From contig NZ_FOWZ01000002.1 in the NCBI RefSeq assembly GCF_900115585.1, forward strand, positions 434,001-498,000: a DNA stretch of 64,000 nucleotides. Direction: 5' to 3'. Made by a program: the position numbers and the translations under genes. The notes under the pieces are model-generated. The model did not search any database and was not told the DNA's origin. It saw only the letters and a list, made by a program, of their open reading frames with translations. The DNA is from Qipengyuania nanhaisediminis. Lineage in GTDB: Bacteria; Pseudomonadota; Alphaproteobacteria; Sphingomonadales; Sphingomonadaceae. Below, in pieces: positions 27,615-37,023 of this stretch (the stretch's first letter is position 1; every line of letters starts with the position of its first letter).

Positions 27615-28922
27615 ATGCGTCATATCGCAATCATCGGGTCCGGTCCGGCCGGCTATTACACGGCCGAAGCTGCAGGAAAGCAGTGGGAGGATGATGCCCG
27701 CATTGATGTTTTCGACAAGCTCCCGGTTCCTTATGGCCTCATCCGGACCGGCGTTGCGCCGGATCACCAGTCGATCAAGGGAGTTGCTCGTAGGTACGAA
27801 AAGACCGCACTGAGCGACAACGTCCGCTTCGTAGGCAATGTGACGGTCGGCGAAGACGTTTCCGTGGAAGAGTTGCAGGACCTATACGATGCCGTCGTGT
27901 TCGCCACCGGCGCCCCCGAGGACCGGTCGCTCGGGCTGGAAGGCGAGGATTCCGCGAATATCTTCGGAAGCGCTGCCTTTGTCGGCTGGTATAACGGTCA
28001 CCCCGAATTTGCCTCCATCGATCCGGACCTGTCGAAGCGCCACGCGGTCGTGATCGGCATGGGCAATGTCGCTCTCGACGTGGCTCGCATCCTCTCCAAG
28101 ACCGAAGCCGAGCTGGCGGGATCGGACATCGTCGAACATGCCCTCGCGATGCTGCGCGGGTCCAACCTCGAAACCATCACCATTCTCGGGCGGCGCGGAC
28201 CGCACCAGATCATGATGACCCCCAAGGAATTGGGCGAGCTGATGCACCTGGACCGTGCAAGCCCTTGGGTAGACGGAGACGATCTTCCTCCCGTCGATGA
28301 TGACGCGATACTCGAACCCGGCCTGCGCAAATCCGTGACGCTCCTGCGCGACTTCGCCGCGATTCCGGAAAGCATTCACGGGGAGAAGGCGATTGCCATC
28401 GAATTCGATTTCTTCGCGAACCCGGTCCGCTTCATAAGCGAAGGCGGTCGACTCACCGGAGTAGAAGTCGAACGCACCACCATCGAGAAAGGACGCGCCA
28501 CCGGCACCGGCGAGACCTATGTAGTGCCGGCCGATGTGGCGGTGACATGCATCGGCTACCGTTCGTCCGCCATCGACGGTGTTCCATTCGACGAAAGGCA
28601 GGGCCGCTTCGCCAATGACGAGGGTCGCATCCTGCCGGGCCTCTATTGCGTCGGGTGGGCCAAGCGCGGCCCCACGGGCACTATCGGGACGAACCGCCCG
28701 GACGGTTACGGCGTGATCGAGAAAGTGGCAGAGGATATCGGGCAAGGCGGGCGCAAACGTGGCCGCGAAGGTTTCGATGAACTCGCGCGCGATCGCGGTC
28801 TCGACATCGTCACCTTCCGCGATTGGCAAAAGATCGAGGAAGCGGAAGCCGCCGCAGCGCGTGAAGGTGCCCCACGCGAGAAATTCGTCGATATCAAAAG
28901 CATGATTGCCGCGCGCAAATAA
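27615..28922 (+). CDS. FAD-dependent ferredoxin-NADP+ reductase, adrenodoxin-reductase type
   Basis: 435 residues. FAD-binding GSGPAGYYTAE at 8-18, the family's VPYGLIRTGVAPDHQ, an NADP-binding VIGMGNVALDVAR, and the TGTIGTNRPDGYGV C-terminal FAD segment. This is the FprA/adrenodoxin reductase group that passes electrons from NADPH to ferredoxins, for example for P450 or iron-sulphur assembly; no ferredoxin or P450 gene is in the window. GGGGGAG lies about ten bases before ATG 27615. Divergent from the GGDEF gene across 186 bases. The downstream PHA synthase starts 69 bases later. Confidence 0.88.
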   Translation: MRHIAIIGSGPAGYYTAEAAGKQWEDDARIDVFDKLPVPYGLIRTGVAPDHQSIKGVARRYEKTALSDNVRFVGNVTVGEDVSVEELQDLYDAVVFATGAPEDRSLGLEGEDSANIFGSAAFVGWYNGHPEFASIDPDLSKRHAVVIGMGNVALDVARILSKTEAELAGSDIVEHALAMLRGSNLETITILGRRGPHQIMMTPKELGELMHLDRASPWVDGDDLPPVDDDAILEPGLRKSVTLLRDFAAIPESIHGEKAIAIEFDFFANPVRFISEGGRLTGVEVERTTIEKGRATGTGETYVVPADVAVTCIGYRSSAIDGVPFDERQGRFANDEGRILPGLYCVGWAKRGPTGTIGTNRPDGYGVIEKVAEDIGQGGRKRGREGFDELARDRGLDIVTFRDWQKIEEAEAAAAREGAPREKFVDIKSMIAARK

Positions 28923-28991
28923 GCGGAACACTGGCGCGGCGCGCTGCATTGGAATAGTAGCAAGAACAAATAATAAGAGGATCCCCACGAT

Positions 28992-30680
28992 ATGGCACAG
29001 CTCGAAGACGAAGCCGCACAATCCACTAGCGCACTTGGCCCGCTTATCGGCCTGACGCGGGAGGATATCTTCGGTGCGGTTGCCGTCATGCTGCGCGAGA
29101 CCGCATCCGATCCCCAAAGACTGATGAAGCATAGCCAGGAAGTCGGCCAGGACATGATCAAGATCATGACCGGCAAGAGCGAACTGGCACCCGACCCCAA
29201 GGACAAGCGTTTCCGCGATCCTGCATGGCAGTACAACCCGTTCATGCGGGCTGGCATGCAGTACTACCTGGCTGTCCAGAAGGGCGCTTCCCGCTGGCTC
29301 GAAGACCTTGAACTCGACGAACTGGAGCGCGACCGCGCCCGCTTCATCTCGAATATCATCATCGACGGGCTCGCCCCTACGAATACGCTGGTCGGCAATC
29401 CGACGGCACAGAAGATGGCTATCGACTCCGGCGGCCTTAGCCTCATCAAGGGGCTCAAGAACGCTTACGACGACATGGTCCACAACAAGGGCATGGTCAG
29501 CCAGGTCGACAAGAAGCCGTTCAAGCTGGGCGAAAATATCGCCACGTCGAAAGGCTCGGTGGTCCTGCGCACCGAAATGATGGAACTGGTGCAATACGCA
29601 CCGACCACAGACGAAGTTTACGAGATCCCGCAGCTCACCATCCCGCCGCAGATCAACAAGATGTACATCAACGATCTTTCGCCGGAAAAATCGGTGGTGA
29701 AGTACCAGCTCGACAACGGCATCCAGACCTTCGTGATCAGCTGGAAGAACCCGACCAAGGAACAGGGCCACTGGGACATGGCCGACTATGTCCGCTCCTG
29801 CCGTGAAGCGATGGAAGCGGTGAGCAAGATCACCGGCTCCAAGAAGGTCAATGTCTCGGCCGGTTGTTCAGGCGGCCAGACTGCCTCGATGCTGGCCAGC
29901 AAGATGGCGTCCGACAAGGACGACCTGCTCGGTGCACTAACGCTGATGGTCTGTGTCCTGCATCCCAAGCAGAACGATATCGAAGCCGGTTCGCTGGTGT
30001 CGGAAAACGGCCTCGCTCTCGCCAAGCGTCGCGCATCCAAGAAGGGCGTGATCAAGGGCGACGATCTGGCGCGCGGCTTTGCCTGGCTGCGTCCGAACGA
30101 CCTGATCTGGAACTACGTGATCAACAACTACCTTCTCGGTCAGGACCCGCCAGCCTTCGACGTCCTGTTCTGGAATGCGGACGCGACCAACCTTTCAGCT
30201 GCCCTCATGGGTGACTTTCTGACCGTCTTCGAAACGCTTGCTTTCACCAAGCAGGGCGAAGTCGAAATGGTCGACCACAAAATCGACCTTTCGAAGGTGA
30301 CCAGCGACCTGTTCATCCTTGGCGGTGTGACCGACCATATCACTCCGTGGAAGGCGACGTACCGTTCGACACGCCTGTTCGGCTCGAAGGACGTAACCTA
30401 CGTCCTGTCGCATTCCGGGCACATGCAGGCCATCCTCAACCCGCCGGGCAATCCGAAAGCGCGCTACTACATCCAGCAGGACGAAAAGAAAAAGCTGCCC
30501 GAAACTGCCGACGAATGGCTCAAAGGAACCGAAGAAGTTTCAGGCTCTTGGTGGCCATACTGGATGGAATGGGTGCAGAACCGCGCCGGCGAGAAGAAGA
30601 AAGCGCCTGCGAAATTGGGGAACAAAGCGTACCAGCCGCTGGACCCTGCCCCCGGTCTCTACGTTATGGAAGAGTGCTGA
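28992..30680 (+). CDS. phaC: Poly(3-hydroxyalkanoate) synthase PhaC
   Basis: 562 residues. N-terminal PhaC domain (DPAWQYNPF, the LDELERDRARF helix), then an alpha/beta hydrolase with the modified lipase box AGCSGG, nucleophile Cys292. The catalytic Asp lies in GGVTDHITPW and the His in SHSGHMQAILNPPGNP. It polymerises hydroxyacyl-CoA into PHA storage granules. Class I or II cannot be settled by eye; no PhaE/PhaR partner gene is present. AAGAGGATCC precedes ATG 28992. The depolymerase-like gene starts 31 bases downstream. Confidence 0.93.
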   Translation: MAQLEDEAAQSTSALGPLIGLTREDIFGAVAVMLRETASDPQRLMKHSQEVGQDMIKIMTGKSELAPDPKDKRFRDPAWQYNPFMRAGMQYYLAVQKGASRWLEDLELDELERDRARFISNIIIDGLAPTNTLVGNPTAQKMAIDSGGLSLIKGLKNAYDDMVHNKGMVSQVDKKPFKLGENIATSKGSVVLRTEMMELVQYAPTTDEVYEIPQLTIPPQINKMYINDLSPEKSVVKYQLDNGIQTFVISWKNPTKEQGHWDMADYVRSCREAMEAVSKITGSKKVNVSAGCSGGQTASMLASKMASDKDDLLGALTLMVCVLHPKQNDIEAGSLVSENGLALAKRRASKKGVIKGDDLARGFAWLRPNDLIWNYVINNYLLGQDPPAFDVLFWNADATNLSAALMGDFLTVFETLAFTKQGEVEMVDHKIDLSKVTSDLFILGGVTDHITPWKATYRSTRLFGSKDVTYVLSHSGHMQAILNPPGNPKARYYIQQDEKKKLPETADEWLKGTEEVSGSWWPYWMEWVQNRAGEKKKAPAKLGNKAYQPLDPAPGLYVMEEC

Positions 30681-30711
30681 CACCCTCGTCGGCAAGCAAC
30701 AGGATACGCGC

Positions 30712-31572
30712 GTGACCGCATCGAAAGACGAACCCATGACCGCCACTATCGAGATGATCGAGGCAGGCGGTCGGACCTTGCGCGTCGCGCATTGGCGTCT
30801 GGACCAGCAAAGCGAGCATCCGCCGCTGCTGTTTTTCAACGGCATCGGGGCGAATATCGAAGCCGTCGCACCGCTGGCGGAAATGCTGACGGAACGCGCA
30901 TTCGTCATGTTCGACATGCCGGGCACGGGTGAAAGTCCGGATCCGGTCTTGCCGTACAATCCTTTCACGATGTGCTGGACTGCCAGCCAGATCCTTGACC
31001 GCCTTGGCGTCGAGACAGTGGACGTGATGGGTGTGAGCTGGGGTGGTGCCATGGCTCAGCATTTCGCGCTCCAGCACCCCAAGCGCACGCGCAGGCTGGT
31101 ACTTGCGGCAACCACCGCAGGCATGCTGATGGTACCGGGCAATCCGGCAGCGCTCACTAAGATGGCCGATCCGCGCCGCTACATCGATCCGGAGTTCATG
31201 AACGAACACTTCGCCACGCTGTATGGCGGTGTCGATCCTGATGGCGAGGCGCATCAGAAAGACAGCCACATCGGACGGCTCAAGCCGCCTTCTCCGCGTG
31301 GTTACATGTACCAGCTCCTGGCGATGCTGGGCTGGACGAGCCTGCCCGCCCTGCCCTTCCTGAGCAAGGAAGTGCTGATCATGATGGGCGACGACGACCA
31401 GATCGTACCCTTGATCAATGGCCGCATTCTGGCCTCCGCGATCCGCAATGCCCGGCTGCAAGTCATGAAGGGCGGAGGGCACCTCTTCCTTCTCACCCAC
31501 GCCGATGAAAGCGTGGCAGCCTTGCGCGAGTTCCTCGACGCTCCGGAAGGCGAGGACCGTGCCGCAGCCTGA
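30712..31572 (+). CDS. phaZ: Alpha/beta hydrolase, intracellular PHA depolymerase (PhaZ)-like
   Basis: 286 residues, GTG start at 30712. Nucleophile Ser109 in GVSWGG, oxyanion region FFNGIGAN (41-48), catalytic Asp in MMGDDDQIVP and His in GGGHLFLL. The order and the segment WGGAMAQHFALQHPKRTRRLVLAAT match the medium-chain-length PHA depolymerase family that mobilises stored polymer to hydroxy acids. Position 31 bases after phaC supports this substrate. The next gene begins 18 bases on. Substrate assignment is likely but not proven. Confidence 0.85.
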   Translation: MTASKDEPMTATIEMIEAGGRTLRVAHWRLDQQSEHPPLLFFNGIGANIEAVAPLAEMLTERAFVMFDMPGTGESPDPVLPYNPFTMCWTASQILDRLGVETVDVMGVSWGGAMAQHFALQHPKRTRRLVLAATTAGMLMVPGNPAALTKMADPRRYIDPEFMNEHFATLYGGVDPDGEAHQKDSHIGRLKPPSPRGYMYQLLAMLGWTSLPALPFLSKEVLIMMGDDDQIVPLINGRILASAIRNARLQVMKGGGHLFLLTHADESVAALREFLDAPEGEDRAAA

Positions 31573-31590
31573 TGCCCGTTTAGGCGGCTG

Positions 31591-33072
31591 ATGGACAGCG
31601 CCGCTCCCGATCCTCTCGTCCGCCCTCTGGCGGTGCGGGAACCACGGGGGACCGGGGGCGCATTGGGTAAGACCGGGTTTGCCTGGGCCGTGTTCGAGTG
31701 GGCCCGCAACCCCTATTATATCCTGATCGTCATCTACATTTTCGCGCCGTATTTTGCGAGCGACATTATCGGGGCCGACCTGCTCGCAAGCGGAGAGCTC
31801 GATGGACTTGCCGCCGAAGATGCGCAGGCAGCGGCAAATGCACGCGGGCAAGCGACCATCGCTTCGGTCACCAAATGGGCGGGATTCATAGCCGCGCTTA
31901 CAGCACCGTTCCTCGGGGCGGCTCTGGACCGGGGCGGCAGATTGAAGCCAATCCTTGCCATCTTCCTCGGCGCCATCACGATCTCCTCGGCTCTGCTGTG
32001 GTTCGCAATGCCCGGCGGACAGGGCCTGTCGGTGCCGCTAATCATGACACTGCTGGTAATCGCCTATGTCAGCTACACCTACTCCGAGGTCACACATAAT
32101 GCGATGCTGAGCGTTGCGGGTGAACCGCGGCGGCTGGCGATGATATCGGGTCTCGGCCTCGGCCTCGGAAACCTCGCCGCTTCGCTCATCTTCATCGCCA
32201 TCGCCCTGCTCTTCGTCCTTCCCGCACTGGTTGGCTGGCCCTTCGCCGAAGCGCAGTTCGGCGTCGACCTCACCAAATTCGAGCACGCGCGGCTGGCAGG
32301 ACCGGTCTGTGCCGCATGGCTGGCCGGCTTTTCGATTCCCTTCTTCCTTAACGCAAAGGACCCAGGAACGCCCGGTGCGAGCTGGCCCAAGGCCTTTCGC
32401 GAGGGCGCCAAGAGCGTCATTCGCACGGTCCGCGAGGCAGCGCATTACCGCGAACTCATGAAATTCCTCCTCGCCCGCATGTTTTATGCCGATGGGATGG
32501 CAGCCTTGCTGGCACTCGGCGCGGTCTATGTCGCGCTGTTCCTCGAATGGAATTTTCTCGAGATGCTCTGCTACGCGATTTTTGCGAGCATTTGCGCGTT
32601 CGGGGGCGGAATCTTCGGCGGGTGGCTGGAGGAAAAGGCCGGCGTGAAGCGCGCTCTGGCGCTGGAAATCGGGGCTATGATTGTCACCGGCCTCGTCCAG
32701 CTGTCGATCACGCAGGAGAGCCTTTTCCTCGGCCTCGTTGCGAATTTCGAGGTCTGGGACGGTATCATATTCCCCACTCTTTCCGATCTCGCATACCTCG
32801 GCCTTATCAGCATCATCGCTGTCACTGCGACGGCCAGCATCTCCTCGAGCCGAACCATGCTGGTTGCACTCGCACCCGAAGGCCGGAGCGGTGAATTCTT
32901 CGGGCTATACGCGATCGCCGGTACGATCACGGTCGGGATGGGCCCTCTCCTGGTCGAGCAGTTCACCCTGTGGTCGGGCGACCAGCGCATCGGCATGCTC
33001 TCGATCAACCTGCTCTTCCTCGTCGGGGTCGCAACGCTGTTGAGCGTGCGAATGGCACGTCGTCCCGACTAG
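31591..33072 (+). CDS. MFS transporter, UMF1/Atg22-like
   Basis: 493 residues with about 12 hydrophobic segments. The start WAVFEWARNPYYILIVIYIFAPYFA and the early DRGGRLKP loop are typical of the UMF1 (Atg22-like) branch of the major facilitator superfamily, whose eukaryotic member exports amino acids from vacuoles. Bacterial substrates are unknown. A soluble insertion rich in Ala/Glu lies between helices 1 and 2 (about 65-95). Position between phaZ and an N-acyl-amino-acid hydrolase suggests uptake or export of a related metabolite, which is inference. Confidence 0.8.
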   Translation: MDSAAPDPLVRPLAVREPRGTGGALGKTGFAWAVFEWARNPYYILIVIYIFAPYFASDIIGADLLASGELDGLAAEDAQAAANARGQATIASVTKWAGFIAALTAPFLGAALDRGGRLKPILAIFLGAITISSALLWFAMPGGQGLSVPLIMTLLVIAYVSYTYSEVTHNAMLSVAGEPRRLAMISGLGLGLGNLAASLIFIAIALLFVLPALVGWPFAEAQFGVDLTKFEHARLAGPVCAAWLAGFSIPFFLNAKDPGTPGASWPKAFREGAKSVIRTVREAAHYRELMKFLLARMFYADGMAALLALGAVYVALFLEWNFLEMLCYAIFASICAFGGGIFGGWLEEKAGVKRALALEIGAMIVTGLVQLSITQESLFLGLVANFEVWDGIIFPTLSDLAYLGLISIIAVTATASISSSRTMLVALAPEGRSGEFFGLYAIAGTITVGMGPLLVEQFTLWSGDQRIGMLSINLLFLVGVATLLSVRMARRPD

Positions 33073-33132
33073 TCGCCGCTGGACTCATAGGTTGCAATGT
33101 GGAACTTTCTCATTCGAGAGAGGAGCCACACC

Positions 33133-34884
33133 ATGCCAGCATACGACCTGATCATCCGCGGCGGGACCATCGTCGACGGGACCGGAGAAGATCGCTTTAC
33201 CGGAGATGTCGCCGTAAATGACGGACTGATCGCCGCAGTCGGCGAGATATCAGGCGATGCGGCAGAGGAAATCGACGCCTCCGGCCTGCTGGTGACGCCA
33301 GGCTTCGTCGACATTCACACCCACTATGACGGACAGGCGACCTGGGACCAGGAAATGGCCCCCAGCAGCTGGCACGGCGTCACCACAGTCGTGATGGGCA
33401 ATTGCGGCGTGGGTTTCGCGCCCGCCAAGCCCGACAAGCATGAATGGCTGATCGGCCTGATGGAAGGGGTCGAGGACATTCCCGGGACCGCACTCGCCGA
33501 GGGTATGAGCTGGGACTGGGAGACCTTCCCCGAATATCTCGACGCACTCGAAAAGCTGCCACGAACTGTCGATGTCGGAACCCACGTCCCGCACGGTTCT
33601 GTGCGCGCCTACGTGCTTGGCGACCGCGAACGCCCCGGTGCTGTTCCGACCGACGAGGACATCAGGAAGATGTCTGCCATCGTCGAGGAAGGTGTGCGCG
33701 CCGGTGCCTTGGGCTTCTCGACCTCGCGCACCGTCCTGCACCGCGATGTCGACGGCGAGGTCGTGCCGGGAACCACGGCTACCAAGGAAGAACTGATCGA
33801 GATCGGCCGCGCCATGGGCCGTGCGGGTCACGGCGTATTCGAGATGGCCAGCGACATGAAGCGCGACTGGGACGAGTTCGGCTGGATGGGCGCGCTGAGC
33901 CGAGAAACGGGCCTACCCTGCACCTATGCCGCGCTACAGTCGATCGCCAAAGAGATGCCGCTCGACGAGCAGATTACCTCCATGCGCGCCGAGAATGACA
34001 ATGGCGCGAACATCGTCGCCCAGATCGCCTTACGCGGGAACGGCATCGTCATGGCATGGCGCGGCACGGTCCATCCTTTCCGCCTCAAGCCGAGCTGGAA
34101 AGAGATCGAGGACCTCCCGTGGGAAGAGCAGAAGGCAAAGCTGTTCGAACCCGAATTCAAGGCTAGGCTGCTTGGCGAGCAACACGATTTTTTCGAGGTC
34201 AACCAGGACATTATCGGCCTGATCATGGTCGTGTGCGGCGGCTGGAACAAGCAGTTCGAAATGGACCCCGACTTCAATTACGAACCGACCGCCGAGGAAA
34301 GCATTCTCGAACGCGCCAAGGCTGCGGGCGTCTCGGGTGACGAATATGCCTACGACCTGCTCTGCCGCGACGATGGCAAGGGCTTCATCTACCTTCCCAT
34401 CCTGAATTACGCGGACGGCAACCTCGATTTCCTCCACGACCTCCAGCACGCCGACGACACGGTCAACTCGCTGTCGGACGGCGGCGCGCATTGCGGTACG
34501 ATCTGCGATGCTGCCTCGCCCACTTTCATGCTCCAGCACTGGGTGCGCGACCGTTCCCGCGGGACCATCAGTCTCGAGAACGCAATCAAGCGCCAGTGCA
34601 GTGACACGGCCCGCCTCTACGGCCTCGAAGATCGCGGTGTACTCGCACCGGGCTATCTCGCGGACATCAACATCATCGACATGGAACGCCTGAAACTGGG
34701 CAAGCCCTGGCTCGCGTTCGACCTGCCCGCTGGCGGCAAGAGACTGCTGCAAAAGGCCGATGGATATGTCGCGACGATAAAGAATGGCGTCGTGACGTTC
34801 CGCGAAGGAGAGTGGACTGGCGAGACGCCGGGAGGACTGATCCGCGGGCCGCAGCGTGCCGAACTGGCGGAGGCCGCAGAATGA
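33133..34884 (+). CDS. Amidohydrolase, N-acyl-D-amino-acid deacylase (D-aminoacylase) type
   Basis: 583 residues from ATG 33133 (GAGAGGAG upstream); the frame is open further back but lacks a good start. Metal-binding DIHTHYDGQ, the D-aminoacylase GNCGVGFAP with its conserved Cys, a later His in [11 protein letters not shown], and C-terminal beta sandwich ([15 protein letters not shown]). These zinc enzymes release N-acyl groups from D-amino acids or related amides. Large members near 580 residues are frequent in sphingomonads with no tested substrate. Its stop overlaps the following dehydrogenase in ATGA. Confidence 0.85.
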   Translation: MPAYDLIIRGGTIVDGTGEDRFTGDVAVNDGLIAAVGEISGDAAEEIDASGLLVTPGFVDIHTHYDGQATWDQEMAPSSWHGVTTVVMGNCGVGFAPAKPDKHEWLIGLMEGVEDIPGTALAEGMSWDWETFPEYLDALEKLPRTVDVGTHVPHGSVRAYVLGDRERPGAVPTDEDIRKMSAIVEEGVRAGALGFSTSRTVLHRDVDGEVVPGTTATKEELIEIGRAMGRAGHGVFEMASDMKRDWDEFGWMGALSRETGLPCTYAALQSIAKEMPLDEQITSMRAENDNGANIVAQIALRGNGIVMAWRGTVHPFRLKPSWKEIEDLPWEEQKAKLFEPEFKARLLGEQHDFFEVNQDIIGLIMVVCGGWNKQFEMDPDFNYEPTAEESILERAKAAGVSGDEYAYDLLCRDDGKGFIYLPILNYADGNLDFLHDLQHADDTVNSLSDGGAHCGTICDAASPTFMLQHWVRDRSRGTISLENAIKRQCSDTARLYGLEDRGVLAPGYLADINIIDMERLKLGKPWLAFDLPAGGKRLLQKADGYVATIKNGVVTFREGEWTGETPGGLIRGPQRAELAEAAE

Positions 34885-35891
34885 AAGCTATCCGCACTAC
34901 TGCCACACCATCCACGCTGGACGCTCTCGAACTCGTCGATATGGACGCGCCCCCTCCCCCGTCGGTGGGCGAGATCAGCGTGGAGATCAAGGCGAGCTCG
35001 CTGAACTATCACGACTATGCGGTCGTAAAAGGAATGATACCGACCGAGCAGGGACGCATTCCCATGTCGGACGGTGCCGGAGTGGTCACTGCAGTGGGCG
35101 AAGGCGTGACCGAGTTCGCTGTCGGCGATCATGTCGTCAGCACATTCTTTCCCGACTGGCTCAACGGGCGGCCGCCACAATCCGCTTTCACGCGCGTTCC
35201 CGGTGACGGGATCGACGGATATGCGCGAGAACGCATCACCGCGCCGACCCACTGGTTCACCCGCGCCCCTGCCGGTTTCAGTCACGCGGAAGCGGCCACG
35301 CTGACTTGCGCCGGGCTGACGGCATGGCGCGCTCTATTCGTCGATTACGCGGTGAAGCCGGGCGATACCGTGCTCGTCCAGGGCACCGGCGGCGTTTCGA
35401 TCTTCGCCTTGCAGTTCGCCAAGGCTGCGGGCGCCACCGTCATCGCCACCAGTTCCTCCGACGAAAAGCTGGAACGGGTAAAATCGATGGGTGCGGACCA
35501 CCTCATCAATTACAAGGAAGTCGAGGCTTGGGGTCCGAAAGCCCTGGAACTGACCGGCGGCCGCGGCGTAGATTGCGTCGTCGAGATCGGCGGCGCAGGC
35601 ACTCTGGACCAATCGATGCTGGCCACCAGGGTCGGGGGCCATGTTGCCCTGATCGGAGTGCTCGCCGGTTTCGCCGGTCCCGTCCAGACCGCCCTTTTAT
35701 TCTCCAAAAACCTGAAGGTGCAGGGCCTGACCGTGGGTAGCCGTGCGATGCAGCAGGACATGATCGCCGCGATCGAGGCCAACGGCATCAAGCCCGTTAT
35801 CAGCGACACATTCGCCCTGGCCGAACTGGCAGACGCTTTCCGTCACCAGGAAAGCGGCGGACACTTCGGCAAGATCGCTATCGAGATCTAA
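34881..35891 (+). CDS. Zinc-independent MDR-family NAD(P)-dependent alcohol/quinone dehydrogenase
   Basis: 336 residues. GroES-like start (SSLNYHDY, the GAGVVTAVGEGVTEF block), Rossmann motif VQGTGGVSIFALQFAK, and SMGADHLINYKE. The four-Cys structural zinc lobe of classical alcohol dehydrogenases and the catalytic Cys are absent, placing it with quinone-oxidoreductase-like MDR enzymes. ATG 34881 overlaps the amidohydrolase stop, so the pair is co-translated. Its stop overlaps four bases with the convergent DUF2855 gene. Substrate unknown. Confidence 0.88.
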   Translation: MKAIRTTATPSTLDALELVDMDAPPPPSVGEISVEIKASSLNYHDYAVVKGMIPTEQGRIPMSDGAGVVTAVGEGVTEFAVGDHVVSTFFPDWLNGRPPQSAFTRVPGDGIDGYARERITAPTHWFTRAPAGFSHAEAATLTCAGLTAWRALFVDYAVKPGDTVLVQGTGGVSIFALQFAKAAGATVIATSSSDEKLERVKSMGADHLINYKEVEAWGPKALELTGGRGVDCVVEIGGAGTLDQSMLATRVGGHVALIGVLAGFAGPVQTALLFSKNLKVQGLTVGSRAMQQDMIAAIEANGIKPVISDTFALAELADAFRHQESGGHFGKIAIEI

Positions 35892-36967
35892 GGCTCGATC
35901 ACGATCCCCTTCGCGGGATCGACCTTGCCACTCACCATTTCCACGAAGATGTCGCGGGCTGCGGCAAGCCCGGAATGGCGTTCGATCTCGATGGAATCGC
36001 CTGCGTCTTCCAGGAAGCCGCGCCAGCTTTCGGCGACCATCGCGCCTGCCTTTTCCGGGCCATGCTCCTTGAAGAGCGACACTGCATGGTCCGGGGCGAA
36101 GAAGAGCGTGGGCGTCGGCCCGGGCAGATCCGCCGCGCCGCCCATGCCCGCTCCTCGTTCCTCGATATGGGTCGCGCCAACGAGGCAGGAATATTTGAGT
36201 GCATCCCCGAAGTGCTTGTGCAGATCGCCTAGCAGTCCGGCATTCCCGGCAAAGTCCACCGTAACGCTGGGCTCGGCGGCGATCTGCCCGACAGCATCGT
36301 AGGGCAGGACTTCATCGTAGAGGCCGCTTGCTTTCACAAACTCCACATTGCCTGCCGACGTCAGGCCGATGCGCCTGATCTCGGGCGAACGCCGCTTGGT
36401 CACGCTGGCTAGGCCCATAGCCGTCTTCGAGCTTGCGCTGGTGAGGATCACTTGCCCTGCGCCGAACCAGTCCTGCGTGCGCATGAAGTATTCGATGAGG
36501 AAGCCCGTCTTGAAGAGCGGTCCGAAGATCATGCGCTCACCCTCGCGCGCGGGATCATGCTCCGGGTCTGCGGCAAGTCGGGAATACTGGTTGTAGATCG
36601 GGCTCATGGGCTGGCGATGCTCGGCCATGTCAACGAAGCCCGAAGGCGATACCTTGCCCGGGATTACATCCAGATGGGTCGCCATGGGGAGATAGCCGTA
36701 GACCCGCTCCCCTTCAGCGAACTCCGGGTGTCTGCTTTCGATCACGCGCGCGTGGCCCCACATCGGGACGATGCCCATGCCATCGGGCGCGGGAAAGAAA
36801 TTCCAGTAGCCGAACCCGTCGCCGACCACCGCATAGGTGATGTTGTTTGCCGTGACAGAGAAGCTCTCGATGGCGAGGCGCACACCGCCGGCGGCCAGCG
36901 GACCAGCGTCGACCTCCACCAGATCGGCGTTGGTCAGTTGCGATTTTTCGACGTGAACCTGCTGCAT
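35888..36967 (-). CDS. DUF2855 family protein, MDR-like
   Basis: 359 residues. DUF2855 markers: ANNITYAVVGDGFGYWNFFP, PMWGHARVIES, GYLPMATHLDV, QPMSPIYNQYSR and SASSKTAMGLA. The ordering (GroES-like N-terminal part, then an SSKTA segment where MDR enzymes have a Rossmann strand) suggests distant kinship with medium-chain dehydrogenases, but the glycine-rich cofactor motif is altered. Function unknown. Convergent with the MDR gene. AGAGGGAG precedes ATG 36967. Confidence 0.82.
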   Translation of the reverse strand: MQQVHVEKSQLTNADLVEVDAGPLAAGGVRLAIESFSVTANNITYAVVGDGFGYWNFFPAPDGMGIVPMWGHARVIESRHPEFAEGERVYGYLPMATHLDVIPGKVSPSGFVDMAEHRQPMSPIYNQYSRLAADPEHDPAREGERMIFGPLFKTGFLIEYFMRTQDWFGAGQVILTSASSKTAMGLASVTKRRSPEIRRIGLTSAGNVEFVKASGLYDEVLPYDAVGQIAAEPSVTVDFAGNAGLLGDLHKHFGDALKYSCLVGATHIEERGAGMGGAADLPGPTPTLFFAPDHAVSLFKEHGPEKAGAMVAESWRGFLEDAGDSIEIERHSGLAAARDIFVEMVSGKVDPAKGIVIEP

Positions 36968-37023
36968 GGCGCATCTCCCTCTTTGAGAGAGACGCTAGCC
37001 AAGCAAGAACCCGAATGCGAGCG

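Noticed and set aside
27882..29771. 629-residue open frame on the minus strand
   Set aside because: Antisense to the FprA-type reductase and phaC, both with intact active-site motifs.
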